Position numbers and translations under genes: made by a program
In this document: positions 34,287 to 43,563 of the stretch, in pieces
Layout of the letters: each line of letters starts with the position of its first letter
Position numbering within the stretch: the first letter of the stretch is position 1
Assembly (NCBI GenBank): GCA_016720545.1
Contig: JADKKK010000034.1
Span: forward strand, 124,001 to 188,000
Length of the DNA stretch: 64,000 nucleotides
Source of the DNA: Myxococcales bacterium
GTDB taxonomy: Bacteria > Myxococcota_A > Polyangia > Polyangiales > Polyangiaceae
Direction: 5' to 3'
Notes under the pieces: model-generated
The model's input: the letters and a program-made list of their open reading frames with translations, nothing else
Told to the model about the DNA's origin: nothing
Database searches by the model: none

Positions 34287-35543
34287 TCAACCTCGGACGT
34301 GGCCCTGGCCTTCGAGCAGCCACTTCATGGTCGTGAGCGACTCGAGCCCCATCGGCCCGCGCCAGTGGAGCCGGCTCGTCGCGATGCCGATCTCGGCGCC
34401 CAGCCCCATCTGACCACCATCATGAAAACGCGTCGAAGCGTTGATCGCCACGCACGCCGCGTCGACCTCGAGGCGAAACCGCGCCGCGCTCGCCTCGCTG
34501 GGCGTGACGATCGCCTCCGTGTGACCGGAGCCGTAGCGTGCGATGTGCGCGAGGGCGCCATCGAGCCCGTCGACGACGCGAACGGCGAGCACGCGGTCGA
34601 GGAACTCGGCGCCCCAGTCCGCCTCCGTGGCGGGTGTCATCGGCGGCACGATCGCGCGCGCGCGCTCGCACCCGCGGAGTTGGCACCCGCGGCTCGCGAG
34701 GTGGTCCGCGATCGCCGGCAGCAGGCGCGCCGCGTCGCTCTCGGCCACGAGCAGGCACTCGAGCGCGTTGCACACGCCCGGCCGCTGCAGCTTCGCGTTC
34801 TCGACGATCGCGAGCGCATGCGCGAGGTCACACCCCGCGTCGAGGAAGACATGGCAGACGCCCTTGTAGTGCTGCACGACCGGCACGCGGGCGTGCTCGG
34901 TGACGAAGCGAATCAGCGACTCACCGCCCCGCGGGATCGCGAGATCGACGGTGTCGGACTGCTGCACGAGCGCCCGCACGGCGTCGCGATCGGTGAACGG
35001 GACGAGCTGCACGGCGTCGACGGGCAGCTCGGCCTCGCGGAGCGCCTCGGAGACCACCGCCGCGAGCGCGCGGTTCGTGTGGATCGCCTCGGAGCCGCCG
35101 CGCAGCACGATCGCGTTGCCGCTCTTCAGCGTGAGGGCGCTCGCCTCGATCGTCACGTTGGGCCGCGCCTCGTAGATCATCGCCACGACGCCGATCGGCA
35201 CGCGGATCCGCCGGACGCGGAGGCCACTTGGCCGAACCGACTCCGAGATGAGCTCGCCCACCGGATCGGGGAGCGCGCGAACCTCGTCGACGCTGGCCGC
35301 GACGGCCGCGACGCGCGCCTCGTCGAGCCGCAGGCGATCGAGCATGGCCGAGGCCATCCCGCGCGCCTCGGCGAGGCGGAGGTCCTCGGCGTTCGCGCGA
35401 AGCACCTCGGCCGCGCCCGCGCGGAGCCCAGCCGCGAGCGCTGCGAGCCCTGCGTCCTTCGCCGCGGTCGGCCGAGGCGCGAGCGCGCGGGCGGCGCGGC
35501 GCGCGCGGGTGCAGAGGTCTCGAACGTCGTCTTCCAGCGCCAT
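34287..35543 (-). CDS. proA: Glutamate-5-semialdehyde dehydrogenase
   Basis: 418 residues, the family length. It reduces gamma-glutamyl phosphate to glutamate semialdehyde in proline synthesis, with NADPH. Visible are VPIGVVAMIYEARPNVT, SGNAIVLRGGSEA, the catalytic Cys region QRPGVCNALECLL and the C-terminal DGGQMGLGAEIGIATSRLHWRGPMGL. ATG 35543 starts the usual ALEDDVRDLC helix; it has no SD but a promoter-like TTGCGG-N17-TACTGC 6 nt upstream. No proB lies in the window. Confidence 0.96.
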   Translation of the reverse strand: MALEDDVRDLCTRARRAARALAPRPTAAKDAGLAALAAGLRAGAAEVLRANAEDLRLAEARGMASAMLDRLRLDEARVAAVAASVDEVRALPDPVGELISESVRPSGLRVRRIRVPIGVVAMIYEARPNVTIEASALTLKSGNAIVLRGGSEAIHTNRALAAVVSEALREAELPVDAVQLVPFTDRDAVRALVQQSDTVDLAIPRGGESLIRFVTEHARVPVVQHYKGVCHVFLDAGCDLAHALAIVENAKLQRPGVCNALECLLVAESDAARLLPAIADHLASRGCQLRGCERARAIVPPMTPATEADWGAEFLDRVLAVRVVDGLDGALAHIARYGSGHTEAIVTPSEASAARFRLEVDAACVAINASTRFHDGGQMGLGAEIGIATSRLHWRGPMGLESLTTMKWLLEGQGHVRG

Positions 35544-35549
35544 GCGGAA

Positions 35550-35578
35550 GCAGTACCCAAGAGGCCCGACCGCCGCAA
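35550..35578 (-). promoter_or_regulatory. Candidate leaderless promoter of proA
   Basis: On the minus strand TTGCGG (35578-35573), 17-nt spacer, TACTGC (35555-35550) and 6 nt to the ATG. The predicted start would fall on or next to the ATG. The -10 lacks its final T, so the match is partial. Confidence 0.45.
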
Positions 35579-35635
35579 CAGGCGCGACGACCCGCGACGG
35601 GCCACGCGCGCTGACACCCGACGTCGCCCTTCGGC

Positions 35636-36340
35636 TCAGAAGCCCAGGGCCGCGTGCACACCAAATAGCCCGTAGCCGCGCACGTCGCGCAGCGCGTCGT
35701 CGCCCGGGCCCGCGAGACCGCCTGTGGCGTCGACGCCGATCCGGAGGTCGGCCTCGTCGATCGGGGCGAAGTACTCGAGGGAAGCGCGCACCGTGCCGAC
35801 GGCCACCACGCCGCTCACGTCGGGCCGCGACACATGGAGCACACCTCCACCCACAGCTACCACCGGGTGGATCGATCCGCGCTTCAGCAGGTCGAGCGTG
35901 AGCTCGCCCACGTAGTGCCCGACCGCGTCGCCGGTGGGGGTGACGACGCCCGACCGTGTGCCCTCGCCGCGCAGCCAGGTCGCGGAGATGCGACCGCCCA
36001 CCCTGCCCGAGCCGAGCTCGAGCCCGACCCCCAGCCCAACGCCGAGCCCCTTGCCGGTGGTCAGGAACGACGGCCCGAGGGCGATCCGCACGGGCGCGCG
36101 CTTGTGCACGATCTCCGGCTCGGTGAGCTCGTAGCGCTCCCCCCGATCTGGCTCGTCGACCACGGCGAGCGGGGCGCGACCGGGGGGCGACGCGTATTGC
36201 CCCGCGACGACGACGGGCTCCTCGGCGCGCGAGGGCGCGCTCCAAAGCGAGGCGCAGGCCGCGACGGCGGCCGCCGCGAGCGACGCCACCGCGCGAGACG
36301 ACCTGCGAGACGACCTGCCACACGACCTGGGACGAGACAT
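35636..36340 (-). CDS. Secreted beta-barrel-like protein
   Basis: 234 residues. An Arg/Ser-rich N-terminus and a hydrophobic stretch end at SAPSRAEEP, a type I signal peptide. The mature part has alternating short beta strands with Gly turns (GLGVGLGVGLELGSGRVGG, HYVGELTLDLL) and ends in Phe (AALGF), as outer-membrane barrels do. The start at 36340 (MSRPRS) is chosen over ATG 36352 because GGAGGT lies 4 nt before it. Family unknown; an 8-10-stranded barrel is the best guess. Confidence 0.75.
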   Translation of the reverse strand: MSRPRSCGRSSRRSSRAVASLAAAAVAACASLWSAPSRAEEPVVVAGQYASPPGRAPLAVVDEPDRGERYELTEPEIVHKRAPVRIALGPSFLTTGKGLGVGLGVGLELGSGRVGGRISATWLRGEGTRSGVVTPTGDAVGHYVGELTLDLLKRGSIHPVVAVGGGVLHVSRPDVSGVVAVGTVRASLEYFAPIDEADLRIGVDATGGLAGPGDDALRDVRGYGLFGVHAALGF

Positions 36341-36440
36341 GACGACCTCCATGTCGCCTCAACGCCCCAGACCCCCGCTCCTTACACCTGAGCGGTTCTG
36401 AGCGCGTCGCGCGCCGAGTTCGGCTAGACTCTCTCTGCTT

Positions 36441-37256
36441 ATGGTTCGTCAGGTCCGCCCCGGAGGCTGGTTCGTCTGGCTCGCGCTCACCCTCGGAGCC
36501 GCGGCGCCCTCCCTGCTCAGCCGCCCGGCGAGCGCGCAGAGCCTCGAGGAGGGCGCGCACGCCGAGGCACAGCGCCACTTCGCCAAGGCCCGCGAGCTCT
36601 ATGGTCAGGGCAACTACCGCGACGCTCGGCTCGAGCTGCTGGAGGCGAAGCGGCTCGACCCCACGTCGAAAGAGCTCGTGTTCAACCTCGGAATCGTGGA
36701 CGAGAAGCTCGCGCTCTTCGACGAGGCGCTCGAACAGTTCCGCGGATACCGTGAAATGGCCGACGTCACCGACGCCGAGAAGTCTCGCGCGGACGCCATC
36801 ATCCTCCGGCTCGAGGGCGCCAAAAAGCAGCTCGAAGACCAGAAGAAGAACGAGCCGCCCGCGATCGTCGAGCCCCCGCCGCCCAAGGAGACGCCTCAAG
36901 GGCCACCCCCGCGAGGCCGCGTCGACGGCGCCACCCTCGGGGCCGCGGGTGTGGGCCTGGTCGGGCTCGCCGTCGGCGCGATCTTCGGGTTCAAGGCGCT
37001 CGCGGAGCGCCCGGGCGCGGGCTTCACGACGGGGCGCGACGGTAGCTACGCCGACCTCGTCGCGAAGAGCGACGCGGCGCACACCTCCGCGGTCGTCTCC
37101 GACGTTGGCTTCGCCGTAGGGATCGTGGGCGTCGCCGCGGCCGCCGTGCTCTATTTTGCGCGGCCAAAGGTCCTCGCGAGCCCTCAGAAGGTCGGGCTCG
37201 CGCCGATGGTCGACCGGTCCGGCGGCGGCGTCATGCTCGTGACGGGGTGGCCATGA
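36441..37256 (+). CDS. TPR-repeat envelope protein
   Basis: 271 residues. The signal peptide ends near SAQS (residue 34). One TPR pair covers about residues 38-115 (AQRHFAKARELYGQGNYRDA, then LVFNLGIVDEKLALFDEALEQF). A Pro-rich linker (EPPPPKETPQGPPP) leads to two hydrophobic helices (about 160-185 and 220-240). The order suggests a periplasmic TPR tethered to the inner membrane, a build common in myxobacteria. TAGACT lies 10 nt before the ATG without SD. It is coupled by ATGA overlap to the Cys-rich lipoprotein gene. Confidence 0.82.
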   Translation: MVRQVRPGGWFVWLALTLGAAAPSLLSRPASAQSLEEGAHAEAQRHFAKARELYGQGNYRDARLELLEAKRLDPTSKELVFNLGIVDEKLALFDEALEQFRGYREMADVTDAEKSRADAIILRLEGAKKQLEDQKKNEPPAIVEPPPPKETPQGPPPRGRVDGATLGAAGVGLVGLAVGAIFGFKALAERPGAGFTTGRDGSYADLVAKSDAAHTSAVVSDVGFAVGIVGVAAAAVLYFARPKVLASPQKVGLAPMVDRSGGGVMLVTGWP

Positions 37257-38389
37257 AGAAGCTCTCGCTCCGCCCAAATCAGCGGGCCCGCCTCTGGATC
37301 ACCGGCGCAATCGTGAGCCTGCTGGGCGCCGCGTTCGGGTGCCAGCTCATCGTGCCCACGGAGCCGCCGCCCTACGTGTGCCAAGAGGGCGCCGCCGGCG
37401 CGTGCCCCACGGGCCAGTTCTGCAGCGGCGGGACCTGCGTGGTGGGGAACCCGAAAGACACGGCCCCGCCGCCGCCTCCCCCGCCCGAGGACGCCAACGT
37501 CCCCGACACCCTCGAGCCCCCGATCGTGGACGCGGGGCCCGATCGCCGCGACTCGGCCGTCGGCCCGGCGCAGCTCGGCGGCGCCTGCCGCCTCGACAAG
37601 GAGTGCGCCGCAGGGCTCCTCTGCGGCACGGAGGGCCTGCTCGGCCAAGCGGCCCAGACGTCGGGCCCCGTGTGCACGAAGATTTGCTGCACGTCCGAGC
37701 AATGCGCGGCGGGGTTCGCGTGCCTCGCGCCCGGCTCGGGGGGCAGCTACTGCGTCGCGGCGGCCGCGCTCGCCCCGGACCGCAGCCTGCCGCCGTCGGG
37801 CGGCGCGAAGGGCGGCACGTCGTGCGGCACCAACACCGACTGCCGCAGCGGTCTCTGCGCGGATCTCGGCGGGAGCGGCGGCAAGCGCTGCATCGACTCC
37901 TGCTGCGCCGACGGCGACTGCGCAGGCGGCACCTGCAACGTTCGCACGCTCTCGTCCAAGTACACGGGCTTCGTGTGCGCCAACCCGCCGAGCACCGTGG
38001 CGAAAGACGCGGGCGGCGCCTGCAGCGGCAACTCCAACTGCCGCTCGAACTACTGCATCGGCCAGACCGCGTGCGGCGTGCGGTGCTGCGCCAGCGCGCA
38101 GTGCGGCGCGGGAAACTCGTGTATTTGGAACTTCGCCGGCCCGAACGGCACCGACATCGTCCAGCATTGCCTCCCCACCGGCGCGCGGGCCCCCGCGAAG
38201 GCCCCGTGCACCACCGGCGACGACTGCGCGAGCACGCAGTGCGAGCTCGAGGCGAACGGCCAACCTGACGGCTCCACCACGAGCCGAGTGTGTCGCGACG
38301 TGTGCTGCCTCGACTCCGACTGCCCGAGCTCCGAGCGGTGCGCGCCCGCGCCCGACAACCCGCGCGTCCTGCGGTGCGTGCCGAAGTAG
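37253..38389 (+). CDS. Cysteine-rich lipoprotein
   Basis: 378 residues. Lipobox GAAFGC at about residue 30. The mature part contains more than 35 Cys in recurring CC and C-x2-9-C spacings (for instance CCADGDCAGGTC, CRDVCCLDSDC), reminiscent of repeated EGF-like or Dickkopf-like knots seen in myxobacterial surface proteins. A Pro-rich linker follows the lipobox region. ATG 37253 overlaps the previous stop by ATGA. It is probably surface exposed and disulphide-stabilised. No family name applies. Confidence 0.82.
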   Translation: MKKLSLRPNQRARLWITGAIVSLLGAAFGCQLIVPTEPPPYVCQEGAAGACPTGQFCSGGTCVVGNPKDTAPPPPPPPEDANVPDTLEPPIVDAGPDRRDSAVGPAQLGGACRLDKECAAGLLCGTEGLLGQAAQTSGPVCTKICCTSEQCAAGFACLAPGSGGSYCVAAAALAPDRSLPPSGGAKGGTSCGTNTDCRSGLCADLGGSGGKRCIDSCCADGDCAGGTCNVRTLSSKYTGFVCANPPSTVAKDAGGACSGNSNCRSNYCIGQTACGVRCCASAQCGAGNSCIWNFAGPNGTDIVQHCLPTGARAPAKAPCTTGDDCASTQCELEANGQPDGSTTSRVCRDVCCLDSDCPSSERCAPAPDNPRVLRCVPK

Positions 38390-38398
38390 GAAGCCCCA

Positions 38399-39733
38399 TT
38401 GACTACCCTGAAGGCCGAGGCCCACGTTCGCTGCTTCGCGGGGTGCAGCGGGCGGCTGCCGCTCACGCTCGCCGAGCCGCGCTGCGCGACCTGCCACGGC
38501 CTGCTGGAGGTCGTGCACGACGAGGATGCGCTGGCCGCGCGTCCCGCCGCGGAGTGGCGGGAGCTCTTCGACGCTCGCGCGGGCGCCGGCCTCGGGCTCG
38601 ACGGCTCCGGCGTGTGGGGCTTCCGCGAGTGGGTGCTGCCCGGCATCGCGCCTGCGCACGTCGTGACGCTTGGCGAGGGCAAGACGCCGCTCGTTCACGC
38701 CGCGCGCTACGGCGCAGCCATAGGCCTCCCCGACCTCTACGTGAAGCAGTGTGGGACCTCGCACTCGGGCTCTTTCAAAGACCTCGGCATGACCGTCCTC
38801 GTGAGCGCGGTCGTCTCCGGACAGGCCGCAGGGGCGCTCACCGCGCGGGCCGTGGCCTGCGCGAGCACCGGAGACACCTCCGCCGCGCTCGCTGCCTACG
38901 GCGCCGCGGCGGGAGTGCCCGTCGTCGTGCTCCTGCCGCGCGGCAAGGTCTCCACCGCCCAGCTCGTGCAGCCGCTCGCGCACGGGGCCAAGGTGCTCGC
39001 GATCGACACCGACTTCGACGGGTGCATGGCGCTCGTCAGCGAGCTGTCGCGGCGCGGGCTCGTCTACCTCGCGAACAGCATGAACCCGCTGCGCATCGAG
39101 GGTCAGAAGACCGTCGCGTTCGAGCTCGCGCGGCAGCTCGGCTGGAGCGTCCCCGACTGGGTCGTGCTGCCGAGCGGCAACCTGGGGAACGCGGCGGCGC
39201 TCCACGCCGGGTTCGGGATGCTCCACCGGCTGGGGCTCGTCGACCGCACGCCTCGGCTCTGCGTGGCCCAGGCGGCGGCCGCCAACCCCATGGTGCGCGC
39301 CTTCCGTGAGGGCGCGCGCACAGTGACCCCCGTGAAGGCCGGGGACACGCTGGCCTCCGCGATCCGCATCGGCGCCCCCGTGAGCGCGCCCCGCGCGGTG
39401 GCAGCGCTCGAGGCCATGCGCGGCGTCGCGGAGGACGCGACCGAGGCCGAGCTGGCGGCCGAGGCCGATCGCGCCGATCGCAGCGGCCTCTACGTGTGCC
39501 CGCACACGGCGGTCGCGCTGGTCGCAGCCCGCAAGCTCCGCGAGCGCGGGGTCATCGCGAGCTCCGATCGCGTCGTCGTGGTCTCCACCGCGAACGCGCT
39601 GAAGTTCACGGAGCTCAAGGTGGCCACACACGAGGGGACCCTGCCCCGGGGTGTCGGAGACGGCGTGAGCCCCAACCGCCCCCTCGAGATCGCCTGCGAT
39701 CTCGACGCAGTCGTCGGCGCCCTCGCGCTCTGA
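38399..39733 (+). CDS. thrC: Threonine synthase
   Basis: 444 residues. PLP-dependent conversion of O-phosphohomoserine to threonine. The PLP-binding Lys is K127 in HSGSFKDLGM, followed by CASTGDTSAALAAYG, PSGNLGNAAA and CPHTAVAL. The N-terminus has a Cys4 zinc knuckle (C12, C16, C29, C32), as in a subset of the family. The start is TTG 38399, supported by AGGAAG 5 nt upstream; no in-frame ATG lies nearby. Nothing else from threonine synthesis is close. Convergent with the lipoprotein gene 23 bp downstream. Confidence 0.94.
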   Translation: MTTLKAEAHVRCFAGCSGRLPLTLAEPRCATCHGLLEVVHDEDALAARPAAEWRELFDARAGAGLGLDGSGVWGFREWVLPGIAPAHVVTLGEGKTPLVHAARYGAAIGLPDLYVKQCGTSHSGSFKDLGMTVLVSAVVSGQAAGALTARAVACASTGDTSAALAAYGAAAGVPVVVLLPRGKVSTAQLVQPLAHGAKVLAIDTDFDGCMALVSELSRRGLVYLANSMNPLRIEGQKTVAFELARQLGWSVPDWVVLPSGNLGNAAALHAGFGMLHRLGLVDRTPRLCVAQAAAANPMVRAFREGARTVTPVKAGDTLASAIRIGAPVSAPRAVAALEAMRGVAEDATEAELAAEADRADRSGLYVCPHTAVALVAARKLRERGVIASSDRVVVVSTANALKFTELKVATHEGTLPRGVGDGVSPNRPLEIACDLDAVVGALAL

Positions 39734-39756
39734 AGGGGGCCTCGAGGACCGACCGC

Positions 39757-40406
39757 TCAGGGGCTTGAGGTCTGCTTGAGGTCGAGAGCGGTGGGGACCT
39801 CTTCGTTCTTCGCGCAGCCGCGGTCGAGGAGCAGCCTGACGGCCCGCACGGCGTCGATGCGCACCTCCCGATCGCGGCGCTCGTCGCGGGCGGCGGCGAG
39901 GAGATACTTGCATCCTGCACGCATTTCCTCGGCGTCCTCCGGATCGAGCTGGTCGCGTCCGCGCGCTGCGATCGCCACGGCCGAGTGGGCGGCCTCACGC
40001 GCGATCTCGACGTCGTCGGTGGCCGCGCGCTCCCCCAGCCACGCGAGCCCCGCGAGGCCGTGCGAGTGAGGCATGGCCCGCGCCGCCAGCAGGCGCGTCG
40101 CCGGGGTCGTCGCGCCCTCGGCCAGGCCCGCGGCGCCCTCCGTCTGGCCGAGGCGCATCAGGTCCTCCTCGACCCCCTCGGCGGCCCGCTTCCAGAGTTC
40201 CACGAGCTCAGGCGCGCGCTCGAGCCCGGCGTCGCTCGCGAGAGTGCCACGAGGGAGGCCGGGCGACGTGTCGGGCACGTTCGCGGTCGGCGAGGCTCGA
40301 CCGCAGGCGACGAAACAGACGGCGAGCGCGATCTCGGCCCGCAGGCGCGCCACTGGCGAGGTACGAAGCAGCTCCGCCCCAGCGCGCCCGTACGTGACCA
40401 GTCGCT

Positions 40407-40410
<4 letters not shown>
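39757..40410 (-). CDS. Hypothetical lipoprotein, HEAT-like helices
   Basis: 217 residues. The signal segment ends in a lipobox VAC near residue 35. The mature part is Ala/Glu/Arg-rich with helix pairs such as LAWLGERAATDDVEIAREAA and RRDREVRIDAVRAVRLLL, the spacing of HEAT-type repeats. GTG 40410 overlaps the thiC stop by GTGA, so it is co-translated with thiC, although nothing suggests a thiamine role. Confidence 0.78.
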
Positions 40411-41792
<1,382 letters not shown>

Positions 41793-41800
41793 GGACCCAG

Positions 41801-41829
41801 GTCTTAGGCTGGAGCGCCGCGCGGAGCAA
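41801..41829 (-). promoter_or_regulatory. Candidate thiC promoter
   Basis: Minus strand: TTGCTC (41829-41824), 17-nt spacer, TAAGAC (41806-41801), then 8 nt to ATG 41792. The leader would be almost absent. It lies back to back with the promoter of the divergent gene. Confidence 0.45.
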
Positions 41830-41845
41830 GGCCGACCGACCGCGC

Positions 41846-41873
41846 TCGACAGGAGCCGGCCTGGCCCTATCAT
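41846..41873 (+). promoter_or_regulatory. Promoter with leaderless start
   Basis: TCGACA (41846-41851, five of six to TTGACA), 16-nt spacer, TATCAT (41868-41873, five of six to TATAAT), then 6 nt to ATG 41880. The expected start is the A of the ATG. No SD sequence is present. This is the best promoter match in the window. Confidence 0.65.
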
Positions 41874-41879
41874 CGACGC

Positions 41880-42458
41880 ATGAGCGCCCGAGGTACTGCG
41901 GCCTACCGCACGGGCGACGTCCCCAAGCTCAGCTTCGCGCTCGGGTCGCGCCCGGGCCCAGGCGTCGCGCGCCGGCGGGTGGGTCCGGCGTACGTGGCCT
42001 GCGCGATGACCCTCGTCGGCGCCCTCGGAGGCCTCGCGTGGTGCACGCCCGACCCCATCTTCGCGCGGGTCGTGAGCTCGCCGCTCTTTAGTGCAGTCTA
42101 CACATTCTCGGTGCTCGGCCTCGTCGGCCTGACGACCCTCGGGTTCCTTCGGTTCACGCTGCTCCATGGCGACGCCGGGGGCACGCGACTCTCGCTCGAG
42201 GCCGAGCGCCTGCGCATCGCCGGCCCCGAGGGCGTCCTCTCCGCGCCACCCGGGCGTGTGTCGACGAGGCCCGTCTCGCTGACGCACGACGCGCGCGGTC
42301 GAAGCGGCCTCGAGCTGCGTTTCCCCGACGGGGAGGTCGTGCGCATCGTGCTCGGCGAGGAGAGCGAGCGGGTCGAGCTCGACGAGCCGTGGGACTTCAC
42401 CCTGCGCGAGGACGACCTCGCCGAGCTTCGCCAGCGCCTCGTTCGCCCCACGAGCTAG
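41880..42458 (+). CDS. Two-helix membrane protein
   Basis: 192 residues. Two membrane helices at about residues 38-56 and 70-92 and a charged cytosolic C-terminal domain of about 95 residues with beta-rich character (LRIAGPEGVLSAPPGRVS, LELRFPDGEVVRIVLG). The layout resembles YcxB/PH-like regulators of membrane proteins, but I cannot name a family. Apparently leaderless. The next gene on the strand begins 49 nt downstream. Confidence 0.78.
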   Translation: MSARGTAAYRTGDVPKLSFALGSRPGPGVARRRVGPAYVACAMTLVGALGGLAWCTPDPIFARVVSSPLFSAVYTFSVLGLVGLTTLGFLRFTLLHGDAGGTRLSLEAERLRIAGPEGVLSAPPGRVSTRPVSLTHDARGRSGLELRFPDGEVVRIVLGEESERVELDEPWDFTLREDDLAELRQRLVRPTS

Positions 42459-42507
42459 CGGCGCGTTTCCGCGGGCGTCGCCCACGAATTGATGCACTAC
42501 TGGGCGC

Positions 42508-43488
42508 GTGCCGAGCCCGCCGCCACGCCCCTTCGCGACGCTGGCCCTCAAGCTCCTGGGGGCGCTCGTCGGGCTCGCCCTCAGCGCGTGGACGGTGTCG
42601 CGCCTCGGCCCCGGAGAGCTCGCTCGCGCGCTCGCGCCGGCGGCGGCGGCGCTGCCGGTGTGCCTCGCCTGCGAGCTCGCCAAGATCGGCTGCGAGACGC
42701 TCGCCACGCGACACGCGCTCGGGTCCGCGGGCGCGCGCGTGCCCTTGGGCCGCCTCTACGTCATCCACGTCGTCACCTATGGCGTGGGGCAGGTATTTCC
42801 GCTCCCCCGCCCGGCCGCGGAGGCGACCAAGGCCGCGCTCCTCTACCCTCTTGGCGTCCCTCCGGCCTCCGCCGCCGCCTCGGGCGCGGCCCTCCAGGCG
42901 GCCACGTTCGTCTCCGTTGGCGGGCTCAGCCTCGTGTGCGCGGTCTTCGTGCGTCCGAGCGCGGAGGTGCCGCTGCGCGCCCTGCTCGTGGGCAACGGGG
43001 CAGGCCTCATCGCCCTCGGCGTGGGGCTGCGCGCGCTCGTGCGGTCCACGCGCCTGATGGGCTGGCTCGGCCGCCGGTGGCCGCGCCTCGCTGGACCTCT
43101 AGAGCGCTTCCGCGGCGAGAGCGCGCGCGGACCTCTCTTGGCACCGCTGCAGAGCGCGCTGCTCGGGGTGGGCATGCTCTTCAACGTGCTCGCGCTCGGG
43201 GCGATCGCGCGGGTCGTGGGCGCCTCGCCCCGCGTGAGCGCGGCGTTCGCCGCCTTCGGCGCGCAGCTCGTCGCGGCCACGGCGGCGGTGTTCGTGCCTG
43301 GCCAGCTCGGCGCGCGCGAGGCCGCGTTCTCTCTCTCGGCGGACGCGCTGGGCACGACTCCGGTCCTCGCCGGGAGCATCTCGATCACCGCGCACGCCGT
43401 CCAGCTCGGACTCTCCGGCGTGAGCTTCGTGTTGCTCCTCGCGCTTCGCGTAGGCGGCCGCGGCGGCCGCGGCGGCCCGAGCGCCTGA
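42508..43488 (+). CDS. Lysylphosphatidylglycerol synthase/flippase-like membrane protein (UPF0104)
   Basis: 326 residues with eight hydrophobic segments, all that the protein has: there is no aminoacyl-transferase domain. The GQVFPLPRPAAEATKAALLY segment and the late FVPGQLGAREAAFSL match the LPG_synthase_TM family (the flippase half of MprF and AglD-like proteins), where the P-G-x-x-G-x-R/x-E element is conserved. Such proteins move lipid-linked substrates across the inner membrane. GTG 42508 is used; the poly-Gly C-terminus is of low complexity. Confidence 0.8.
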   Translation: MPSPPPRPFATLALKLLGALVGLALSAWTVSRLGPGELARALAPAAAALPVCLACELAKIGCETLATRHALGSAGARVPLGRLYVIHVVTYGVGQVFPLPRPAAEATKAALLYPLGVPPASAAASGAALQAATFVSVGGLSLVCAVFVRPSAEVPLRALLVGNGAGLIALGVGLRALVRSTRLMGWLGRRWPRLAGPLERFRGESARGPLLAPLQSALLGVGMLFNVLALGAIARVVGASPRVSAAFAAFGAQLVAATAAVFVPGQLGAREAAFSLSADALGTTPVLAGSISITAHAVQLGLSGVSFVLLLALRVGGRGGRGGPSA

Positions 43489-43563
43489 CCGCGCACCGAC
43501 CGCTGTGTTCGTCGGAACGAAGCTTCCGCTCCGGCGCGCTTTCCGCCATCATCCTGGGTCGCC

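Noticed and set aside
33549..35675. 708-codon plus-strand frame over rsfS and proA
   Set aside because: It runs antisense through two well-supported genes and shows no protein family.
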